64,000 nt of DNA from Edaphobacter acidisoli (GTDB lineage: Bacteria > Acidobacteriota > Terriglobia > Terriglobales > Acidobacteriaceae): positions 124,001 to 188,000 of the forward strand of contig NZ_BMJB01000001.1 in assembly GCF_014642855.1 (NCBI RefSeq). The letters are read 5' to 3'. Positions 54,974 to 62,310 of the stretch are shown here, in pieces. The notes below the pieces were generated by a model that had not been told where the DNA came from, did not search any database, and was given only the letters and a program-made list of their open reading frames with translations. Both the position numbers and the translations under genes were made by a program. Position 1 is the stretch's first letter; each line of letters begins with the position of its first letter.

Positions 54974-56077
54974 ATGACCGAATCAAATCAATTACGTTCC
55001 CGATGGATCGGCGGCGTTGAGCCGCATAAAGAGCTTCTGACGGCAAACGGGACGCAGATACTTGAGATCGAATGCCGCGAGCAGCCAGCCCGTCTGCTCG
55101 CACTGGTGAATAGTTACCGTAAGGACTCGAACCTCCAGGCAGAGCTCAGAGAGATCGTCCGACTCGCCCATCGGCCTGGTCCGGTTCTGTTTTTGGGTAT
55201 GGGCGCGTCCCTCTGCTCTTCCATACCAGGCTCGGCGCTTCTGCAAACGTTCGAACGTCTTTCTTTCAGTATCGATGCGGGAGAGTGGCTCCACTACGGT
55301 AGAAGGGTATGGGATGAAGCGGCGCTCTCTATCCTATTAACAACCTCGGGCGAAAGCGCCGAGCTGGTAGAGCTCTTTCGTGATGGGAAAAATCGACGGA
55401 TGGCGCTTATCTGCAACAATTTAGCAAGCACCTGTTGGGATCTCGCAACCAACCGGCTGCCGATTCTGGCAGGTCCGGAGTATGGCAACGCGACAAAGAC
55501 ATATTCCAATGCGACCGCAGCCGCCATTATTCTCGCCTCCGAAATCGCAGGTCATGCCTGGCAAGAGGAAGCTCTCCGCGTGGCCGATGTTTTTGCGACC
55601 AATTTGGATCCGGTCTTTTCGCGCAGGGAAGAACTCGAGCAGTTTTGCAGCGGAGCTGCCAACATCGAAATCATAGGTCGTGGCGCTGGCTATGGTGCAG
55701 CTATCATGAGCGCTCTCTGCATTCGCGAGATGAGTGGCCAGCGAGCCGCCCCCCATACCGGCGCGGGTTTTCGGCACGGGCCCAACCTGGACGTTGATTC
55801 GTCCCATGTCGGCGTGATCCTCGCTCTCGGCCGTACCGCCGGACTCGGCTTGAAACTGGCCGAGGAGTGCAATCGTCGTGGCGGCAAGGTAATTCTTGTT
55901 TCAGCCGACGAGCATACTGCGACCAGCAAATTGCTTCCAGTAAGACTGGACCCAGTGCCGGAGCTATGGGAAGCACTGACCTCGATTCTCGTAGCCCAGG
56001 CGCTGACACTCGGAATTGTTGAAAAGCACGGCTGCCGTCTTCCTCCTCGCTTTCAGTACGGCGTGATGGAGCAGTGA
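54974..56077 (+). CDS. SIS-domain sugar isomerase (AgaS/GlmS/FrlB-like)
   Basis: Two SIS phosphosugar-binding domains in 367 residues (GPVLFLGMGASLCSSIPGSAL, LSILLTTSGESAELVELFRDGKNRRMALICNN, IIGRGAGYGAAIMSALCIREM, SHVGVILALGRTAG). The N-terminal glutaminase domain of GlmS is absent. Family members isomerise or deaminate phosphorylated amino sugars or hydrolyse fructosamine 6-phosphates. ATG 54974 has AGGAAG about 7 bases upstream. First gene of a three-gene operon with a sugar porter and a ROK kinase. Likely substrate is an amino sugar or glycosylamine, inferred. Confidence 0.88.
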   Translation: MTESNQLRSRWIGGVEPHKELLTANGTQILEIECREQPARLLALVNSYRKDSNLQAELREIVRLAHRPGPVLFLGMGASLCSSIPGSALLQTFERLSFSIDAGEWLHYGRRVWDEAALSILLTTSGESAELVELFRDGKNRRMALICNNLASTCWDLATNRLPILAGPEYGNATKTYSNATAAAIILASEIAGHAWQEEALRVADVFATNLDPVFSRREELEQFCSGAANIEIIGRGAGYGAAIMSALCIREMSGQRAAPHTGAGFRHGPNLDVDSSHVGVILALGRTAGLGLKLAEECNRRGGKVILVSADEHTATSKLLPVRLDPVPELWEALTSILVAQALTLGIVEKHGCRLPPRFQYGVMEQ

Positions 56078-56111
56078 AATCAAACTCTCTCTATCTCTAT
56101 ATCGAGGACGC

Positions 56112-57488
56112 ATGCCTACTTCGAGTCACAGCCACCAAGCAACCATCAAGCGAGCTTTCCTTTACAAGGTCTCCTTCATCGCCGGATTAGGAGGATTTCT
56201 TTACGGGTTCGATATGGGAATCATTGCGGCGGCGCTCATCTACGTGCGTGAGAGCTTTGCACTTTCTACTCGGATGGAGGAGTGGGTCGTCAGTTCGGTG
56301 CTGGTCGGTGCGATGGCCGGTGCTCTGGCAGGAGGCTATATCGCTGACCATGCAGGAAGGCGTTTCACACTCTTGCTGGGCGGTCTTATCTTTGTGCTCG
56401 GTTCACTGTTGGCATTTGCTGCGCCGAATGTATGGATTCTCATCGGCTCGCGTGTGCTGCTGGGCCTTGCGATCGGATTTACGTCGGTAACCGCTCCCGT
56501 CTACGTCTCGGAACTTGCACCTCCCGAGACACGCGGCATGCTTATTGGCCTCTACCAGTTCGCACTCACCGTCGGCATCGCGGTTGCTGATCTTACCGGA
56601 TACCTTCTGGCCTCTCACCATGCATGGCGGTCAATGTTTGGCCTGGGAGCCGTACCGGCGCTCGTCTTCCTGACGCTCCTTCTTACCTTGCCGGAGAGTC
56701 CACGCTGGCTGTTTTCACAGGGCAGAACTGCTGAGGCTCGCGCTGTATTTGCGTCCTTCACAGATGAAGCAGGCACGGAATTGCTCATCGAGGACATCCG
56801 CATCGCACTCGAAGCCAAAATCGAGAAGCGTTGGAGTGCACTCTGGAGCAGACCTGTCCGCTTGTCGCTGCTCATCGCCGTCGGCTTTACCATCCTGCAG
56901 CAGGTCACAGGCATCAACACGATCATTTATTATGGCCCGCGCATCTTCACCATGGCCGGCATCACCTCGAACGAGAACGCTATCTTCGCCACTCTGCTCG
57001 TAGCCAGTACCAACGTCGTGGCTACCGTCATCGCACTGGTGCTCGTCGACCGCGTCGGGCGCAAGCCGCTTCTCTATTGGGGAGTCGGAGGGATGACGCT
57101 CTCGCTGTTTTTGCTGGCATACTCCTTCCATGCACCGACGGCATTCGGCGCGCGCCCGGGCGCGATTGCGCTTCTTTGCCTCATGCTCTACATCATCTGT
57201 TTTGCCTTCAGCATGGGGCCAATCGCCTGGATTCTCGCCTCTGAGGTCTTCCCGCTACAGATCCGCGGTCGCGGCATGGCAGCCGCAACCCTCGGTTCCG
57301 GAGCGTCGAACTTTCTCGTCTCCATTACGTTTCTCACACTCATCACAACTGCCGGAAGCTCTCTGACCTTCCTCCTCTACGCAGCGTTTTGTATTGTCAC
57401 GCTCCTCTTTGTGCGCTTCATCGTGCCGGAAACGAAAGGGCGTGCACTGGAAAGCATCAGCTCTCAAAGGAGTGCAGTATCACTGTGA
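56112..57488 (+). CDS. MFS sugar porter (XylE/GalP-type)
   Basis: A 458-residue inner-membrane proton symporter of the sugar porter family. Signatures are GFLYGFDMGIIAAAL, DHAGRRFTLL, PESPRWLF, QQVTGINTIIYYGP (sugar contact), DRVGRKPLL and VPETKGRALE. GAGG precedes ATG 56112. The ROK kinase start lies at or just past the stop (GTGA overlap with a GTG at 57485 is possible). It brings in a monosaccharide for the operon. Confidence 0.95.
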   Translation: MPTSSHSHQATIKRAFLYKVSFIAGLGGFLYGFDMGIIAAALIYVRESFALSTRMEEWVVSSVLVGAMAGALAGGYIADHAGRRFTLLLGGLIFVLGSLLAFAAPNVWILIGSRVLLGLAIGFTSVTAPVYVSELAPPETRGMLIGLYQFALTVGIAVADLTGYLLASHHAWRSMFGLGAVPALVFLTLLLTLPESPRWLFSQGRTAEARAVFASFTDEAGTELLIEDIRIALEAKIEKRWSALWSRPVRLSLLIAVGFTILQQVTGINTIIYYGPRIFTMAGITSNENAIFATLLVASTNVVATVIALVLVDRVGRKPLLYWGVGGMTLSLFLLAYSFHAPTAFGARPGAIALLCLMLYIICFAFSMGPIAWILASEVFPLQIRGRGMAAATLGSGASNFLVSITFLTLITTAGSSLTFLLYAAFCIVTLLFVRFIVPETKGRALESISSQRSAVSL

Positions 57489-57511
57489 GAAAACCAGGAA
57501 AAATCCATACG

Positions 57512-58531
57512 ATGACGAACGAATTCATCCTTGCCGGAGCGCCCGTCGTTAGTTCACAAACTGTCGGTGGCCATGCTTCCACAGCAGCCAGACGGTCCTA
57601 CGTTCTCGGTATAGATATTGGAGGAACCAATCTTCGGCTTGCACTTGCCGATACAAGAGGCGCGATACAAGCAAGATGGAGCACTTCTACAGTGGGGATT
57701 AGCGGCGCCGGAGCAATCGTTGCCAAAATCCATGATGGCCTCAGGAATCTCCTCGATGAAACATCTGCCGACCCGGAAATGCTGAAGGGTGTTGCTGCGG
57801 GCGCGCCGGGTGTCACGGATCCCGATGACGGTGTTGTGATTGCGACGTCGTATCTCATGGGCTGGCGCGATGTCCCTTTGCAGCGAATGCTCGAAGATAC
57901 GCTGCAGGTTCCGGCTGCAATAGACAATGACGTAAATCTCGCCGCGCTCGGTGAAAGCTGGTGCGGCATAGCAAGAGAGGCTGCAGACTTTGCCTTTCTT
58001 GCCATTGGCACCGGCCTCGGCGCGGGGCTCTTTCTCAACGGTGGCCTCTTTCGTGGACGCGGTTGGACCGCCGGCGAAATCGGTTATATGCTAGTTCCCG
58101 GCATAACGCCACAAACTGCCAGGCCACACGAGCCCGGAGCGCTCGAGTCCGTAATCGGTGGCACAGGCATCTGCAAACAATGGCAGACTTATGAGGGGCG
58201 CACTCCTCTGCCCGCTACTCTTACGCCAACCGAAATCTTTGACCACGCAAAATGGGGGGATCCAGCGGCCGCCGCTCTGCTCCACCAGACTTCGACGCTC
58301 CTCGCCCGTACAATCTACAACATGTCTCTTGTGCTCAATGTGCCTTTGTTTGTCCTTGGCGGCAGCATCGGCATGCATGCATCCTTGCACGAGTCAACGG
58401 AAGCGGAATTGGCCGCGCTCAATCTAAGAAGCCGGCCGAAGTTGCTGCGTAGTATTCTCGGCGCCGATGCCCAGATCATGGGCGCACTCCGCTTAGCTCT
58501 GGAAGTCGCAGGAGTCCACACTCCGCGCTAG
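57512..58531 (+). CDS. ROK-family sugar kinase
   Basis: A 339-residue kinase of the ROK family: phosphate-binding GIDIGGTNLRLALAD, a GAPGVTDPDDG loop, catalytic Asp in the AAIDNDVNLAALGES segment, and ATP-site GTGLGAGLF and VLGGSIG. The usual zinc CXCGXXGC motif is not apparent, so it is more like a bacterial glucokinase or fructokinase subgroup than NagK. ATG 57512 is preferred; GTG 57485 would overlap the MFS stop as GTGA and might be the real, coupled start. It phosphorylates the imported sugar, which the SIS protein would then convert. Confidence 0.9.
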   Translation: MTNEFILAGAPVVSSQTVGGHASTAARRSYVLGIDIGGTNLRLALADTRGAIQARWSTSTVGISGAGAIVAKIHDGLRNLLDETSADPEMLKGVAAGAPGVTDPDDGVVIATSYLMGWRDVPLQRMLEDTLQVPAAIDNDVNLAALGESWCGIAREAADFAFLAIGTGLGAGLFLNGGLFRGRGWTAGEIGYMLVPGITPQTARPHEPGALESVIGGTGICKQWQTYEGRTPLPATLTPTEIFDHAKWGDPAAAALLHQTSTLLARTIYNMSLVLNVPLFVLGGSIGMHASLHESTEAELAALNLRSRPKLLRSILGADAQIMGALRLALEVAGVHTPR

Positions 58532-58608
58532 CACTGTGCAGGATATCCAACCACCCGATGCCGCACAGCGTGCTCTGGGCGAAGATAAAGGGAATATGTA
58601 AAATACCC

Positions 58609-58622
58609 TCGAATGCATTCGA
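58609..58622. promoter_or_regulatory. Palindrome TCGAATGCATTCGA upstream of dinB
   Basis: Perfect 14-base palindrome in the promoter region of the DNA polymerase IV gene. It resembles, but does not match, the CGAAC-N4-GTTCG LexA site of Gram-positives; Acidobacterial LexA sites are not known to me. Confidence 0.4.
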
Positions 58623-58700
58623 CCGATGCAACGGCGCGTCGTGGACTCAGTGCCCGAGCAGTTGTTTAATCCCAGAATGGGAGGCCTTCGCGGGAACACG

Positions 58701-59834
58701 ATGGATCGTGCGAGCAACGCAATGCCCGAGTCGTTTACCGATGTCGCCGCCCTCGGGACTCGAAAGATCGTGCACGTTGATATGGATGCGTTCTACGCTT
58801 CTGTCGAGCAGCGAGACGACCCGAATCTTCGTGGGCGCCCTGTCGTCGTAGCTTGGAAAGGAAGACGCTCGGTCGTCTGTGCAGCATCGTACGAGGCCCG
58901 CAAATTCGGCATACGTTCCGCAATGCCTGCCGTGAGCGCAGAGCGTTTATGTCCAGATGCCATCTTCATCCCTCCTGACTTCATCCGTTACAAAGCTGTA
59001 TCGCAGGCCGTCCGTGAGATATTCCAGAGACATACTGATCTTATCGAGCCACTTTCGCTCGATGAGGCCTACCTCGACGTAACGCACAACAAGACAGGAT
59101 TGCCTACGGCGACACTAGTGGCGAGGAGAATACGCCAACAAATCTGGGAGGAATTGCGTCTTACTGCCTCGGCTGGAGTGGCTCCGAATAAGTTCCTCGC
59201 AAAGATTGCATCTGATTGGCGCAAGCCAAATGGCCAATTTGTAATTCAACCTCATGAAGCACAGAGCTTCTTGCTCACGCTCCCAGTTGGGCGTATTCCG
59301 GGTGTGGGTAAAGTAACCGAGTCTCGCATGGCCAAGGCAGGGATTAAGCTCGTAGGCGATATCTATGCGATGGAGCTAGGTATGCTGGAGCGGGAGTTCG
59401 GTAGCTACGCGCAGCGACTCTATGAGCTGGCACGAGGGATCGACCACAACCCAGTCGTCCCAAACCGGGTGACGAAACAGATCTCTGCAGAAGATACCTT
59501 CCCTGAGGATATTCCGCTAGGTGACTGCGAAATACACATTCGCCGGCTGGCAGAAAGGGTTTGGAAGGCTTCGAAGGAAAACCTCCGCGAGGCTAAAACG
59601 GTAGTACTTAAGCTGAAGACCAGGGAGTTCCAATCGCTGACACGTAGTCTTACATTACGGGAACCAGTCTCGAGTTGCGAGATCCTGATAGAGACTGTAT
59701 CGGTGCTTTGTGAGAGGGTCAAATTGCCGTCTGACCAACTCTATCGCTTAGTCGGTGTTGGTCTCAGCAACTTTCGGCAAGAACATGAGGAGGCTGACCG
59801 GTGGGAGGTGGAAGCTCCATCACTTCTCTCTTAG
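58701..59834 (+). CDS. dinB: DNA polymerase IV (DinB, Y-family)
   Basis: Translesion polymerase of 377 residues. Catalytic carboxylates are in VDMDAFYASVEQ (Asp27, Asp29) and LSLDEAYLDV; the little-finger domain is recognisable. The steric-gate FYAS is intact. Start ambiguous: ATG 58701 leads directly into the family start; 58626 and 58677 are also open. The usual C-terminal beta-clamp-binding QLxLF-like motif is not seen (protein ends VEAPSLLS). A 14-base palindrome 90 bases upstream may be its operator. Convergent with a GH15 gene, 25 bases away. Confidence 0.95.
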   Translation: MDRASNAMPESFTDVAALGTRKIVHVDMDAFYASVEQRDDPNLRGRPVVVAWKGRRSVVCAASYEARKFGIRSAMPAVSAERLCPDAIFIPPDFIRYKAVSQAVREIFQRHTDLIEPLSLDEAYLDVTHNKTGLPTATLVARRIRQQIWEELRLTASAGVAPNKFLAKIASDWRKPNGQFVIQPHEAQSFLLTLPVGRIPGVGKVTESRMAKAGIKLVGDIYAMELGMLEREFGSYAQRLYELARGIDHNPVVPNRVTKQISAEDTFPEDIPLGDCEIHIRRLAERVWKASKENLREAKTVVLKLKTREFQSLTRSLTLREPVSSCEILIETVSVLCERVKLPSDQLYRLVGVGLSNFRQEHEEADRWEVEAPSLLS

Positions 59835-59858
59835 GCGCTTGCTGATGAGACCCGACCT

Positions 59859-61598
59859 CTATTGGGATGAGAGGGCACGTGCGGCGTTGATGAGGGCAAT
59901 ATGCGAAAGGGCCTGGGGGAAGTTGCCCATGAATCGCCTATTATCAGGGTCGTACTCTTCAGCGATTAGGCCGACGTCATTACATCGCGAGATTAGTTTT
60001 TGAAATAGCCTTTCGGCGGCGCTACGGCGGCCAATTCCGGCGAGACTCTGAACCATCCAAAATGAGCATGCCACAAAAGATGATTCAGATTGTTTCTGAT
60101 CGCGTGGTGCAAAGCGATAAACAAATCCATTTTTTGTAAGCTTTCTCAGGACCGTGTCAATTGTGCTCCGCACTCGCTCGTCGCTGAATGGAAGAAAGCC
60201 AGCGAACGGAAGAAGCAATACCGAAGCATCCAGCACGTCTGAATCGAATGACTGTACGAAGCTACCCAGCTTTCGGTTGAACCCCCTTCGGCATATTTGC
60301 CTATACAATCGGTCGCGTATAGCTTTCCATCTTGCTGTATTTCCTGCTTGTACATGTTCTATCCCGTGATTTAGGGCAAGCCAAGCCATTGCTTTGGAAT
60401 AGGTATAGTGCTTCACTCGATTTCGCTGTTCCCATAGGCCAGATGCGGGAAGATGGCAGATAGATGCTACATAATCCGTGAGGCTACAGAGCAAATGAGA
60501 GACGCGTTGATCAGAATGGATGCCAGCGCATTTCATTTTTACGATGGCATCTGCGACTTCACCATACACGTCCAATTGCAGTTGCTCCGAAGCAGCGTTC
60601 CCGAAGCGAACGGGTTGCGACTTGCGATATCCATGAAGCCATGGAAGTTCGCATTCTGGAAGGTGTCTTTCTCCGTGCATCCCATACATGATCTGCATGC
60701 TACGTACATCGCTACCCACGGCTTGAAGAAGCCACTCCTGCCAGGCGCGCGCCTCGTCACGATAACCGGTTGAGAGGAGGCTTTCGAGTGTGAATGCCGC
60801 GTCCCTCAGCCAGCAATAACGATAGTCCCAGTTTCGATCGGCACCCATACGCTCTGGCAACGATGTAGTGGGGGCTGCGACAATGCCGCCGCTCGGACGG
60901 TAGGTTAGCGCTTTCAAGGTGATCAGCGATCGCTCTACTACACCGCGCGATATCCCATCATAGTTACTTGAAGCGCACCATTTTAGCCAGAACTGCTCGG
61001 TCTCCCGAAGGGCTAAATTCGCATTGATGCGCCGTGGAGGAGTTTCTTGCGCGTCTGTGTATGTGAGGACAAATACTCTCTGTTGCTCCTTGGTGAGGAC
61101 GAATTCGGCGGAAGCAATATCGTTCTTTGTCTGCATCGGTTGTTGCGTGCGCAAGTAGACAACGCCAGTGCCAGCCGCGGCTGCCCAGCCATTTCTCTCT
61201 CTCGTGCCTGTCCATGGGGTAGTCCGTCCATAGTCAAAGCGGACGCAGAGTTCTATCTGAACGGTCACGGTGCCTTCAAGGCATTTCACTATCCGCACAA
61301 TATCGGAGTGAGTTTCGCGTACTGGCATGAAATCAATCAATAAGAGAACACCTGAAGCTGTTTCAAACCGGGTTTCGAGGATAAGAGTGTGATCCCGGTA
61401 TTGACGGGTGACGCTTTTGCATGACTGCTTCGGGGCGACATACCACCGGCCATTTCGTTTTGTTCCAATGAGAGCCGCGAAGCAGGCTGGAGACGAGAAG
61501 TCTGGCCAACATAGCCAATCGATCGATCCGTCGATTCCCACGAGTGCGGCAGTTTCACAATCTCCAATCAATGCATAATCTTCAATCTTAAGAGCCAC
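59859..61598 (-). CDS. Glycoside hydrolase family 15 (glucoamylase/trehalase-like)
   Basis: A 579-residue cytoplasmic GH15 enzyme. GTG 61598 gives MALKIEDYALIGDCETAALVG, matching the family start; GAGG is about 9 bases upstream. Family signatures are GSIDWLCWPDFSSPACFAAL, YCWLRDAAFTLESLL (region with catalytic Glu-type loops) and AEEYDPDNRRFMGNFPQAL at the C-terminus. The (alpha/alpha)6 barrel inverts alpha-glucosidic bonds. Proteins of this type in actinobacteria and Acidobacteria act on trehalose or on alpha-glucan ends. Divergent from two small ORFs and a GH13 gene, suggesting a shared alpha-glucan/trehalose pathway. Confidence 0.92.
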   Translation of the reverse strand: MALKIEDYALIGDCETAALVGIDGSIDWLCWPDFSSPACFAALIGTKRNGRWYVAPKQSCKSVTRQYRDHTLILETRFETASGVLLLIDFMPVRETHSDIVRIVKCLEGTVTVQIELCVRFDYGRTTPWTGTRERNGWAAAAGTGVVYLRTQQPMQTKNDIASAEFVLTKEQQRVFVLTYTDAQETPPRRINANLALRETEQFWLKWCASSNYDGISRGVVERSLITLKALTYRPSGGIVAAPTTSLPERMGADRNWDYRYCWLRDAAFTLESLLSTGYRDEARAWQEWLLQAVGSDVRSMQIMYGMHGERHLPECELPWLHGYRKSQPVRFGNAASEQLQLDVYGEVADAIVKMKCAGIHSDQRVSHLLCSLTDYVASICHLPASGLWEQRNRVKHYTYSKAMAWLALNHGIEHVQAGNTARWKAIRDRLYRQICRRGFNRKLGSFVQSFDSDVLDASVLLLPFAGFLPFSDERVRSTIDTVLRKLTKNGFVYRFAPRDQKQSESSFVACSFWMVQSLAGIGRRSAAERLFQKLISRCNDVGLIAEEYDPDNRRFMGNFPQALSHIALINAARALSSQ

Positions 61599-61707
61599 GC
61601 ACGCGACCTCGCTCGTCCAAAACGCTACAGAAATCATTAGATGCGGTTTTGCTTTATGCCGCTTGCATCTAAATGTTCTATGTCTATGGTGGCAGTTTTT
61701 CTCGGTT

Positions 61708-61944
61708 ATGCTTCTTAACTTGAGGCTTGCCCATCTGGTGGCTCTAAGTACAGATGGAACGTGTCAGAGCAAGAGATTAGGGCATAATCGTCGAATTGAT
61801 TTGGTGGCACTGGCTAGTTCAGATCGATGGCCGCGCGTCGATTCCTCGCTCACATTTGAGCTTTGTGATTTTGCCCGTCAGAGCCTAAAATTGCTATCCG
61901 ATCTCGTGACGAACGTTCTGCGCGAGACTGACTGGACGCCTTGA
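61708..61944 (+). CDS. Small hypothetical protein
   Basis: A possible 78-residue protein starting at ATG 61708 (a TTG start at 61663 would add 15 residues). No known motif. Its stop abuts the next ORF (TGA then one base then ATG), which is the main evidence that it is real. No ribosome site found. Could be non-coding leader in the divergent spacer. Confidence 0.3.
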   Translation: MLLNLRLAHLVALSTDGTCQSKRLGHNRRIDLVALASSDRWPRVDSSLTFELCDFARQSLKLLSDLVTNVLRETDWTP

Positions 61945-61945
61945 G

Positions 61946-62287
61946 ATGAGATGTACTCAACAAGAAGTTCACTCCATTCTGGAGCGGTGGTATGAAGAAC
62001 GTACTCCACTACTTTTGGATATTAAATTTATTCGGGTAGCCGATCTATTGCGAATGAGAGGGCGTACCGGCGGTGTGGATCCGGATCATTTCCACTTCGC
62101 CAGTCCGACCATGCCCGTTCCACTACTATTTGTGGATATGGACTTCATGCGCACCGAGATCATCACTGGTAACGGGGATATTGTTGCATCAGCGTTTCGA
62201 GTATCACGACTAACCATACAAATCTCGGGTGATACACCACTTCACAGCCCAATCCTTCAGTCCCAAGCCGTCCCTGAGCTTTACTAA
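61946..62287 (+). CDS. Small hypothetical protein
   Basis: A 113-residue reading frame between the previous small ORF and the GH13 gene, which it fits with little spare space. Residues such as LERWYEERTPLLLDIKFIRV and MPVPLLFVDMDFM form a mixed alpha/beta pattern. No family recognised. Weak ribosome site. Plausible because the GH13 gene follows in the same direction after 23 bases. Confidence 0.45.
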   Translation: MRCTQQEVHSILERWYEERTPLLLDIKFIRVADLLRMRGRTGGVDPDHFHFASPTMPVPLLFVDMDFMRTEIITGNGDIVASAFRVSRLTIQISGDTPLHSPILQSQAVPELY

Positions 62288-62310
62288 AGATTCACAGACG
62301 AGGAGCATCC

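Noticed and set aside
61708..62287. Two adjacent small ORFs considered as a toxin-antitoxin pair
   Set aside because: No toxin or antitoxin motif and no ribosome sites; placement between GH15 and GH13 suggests otherwise.
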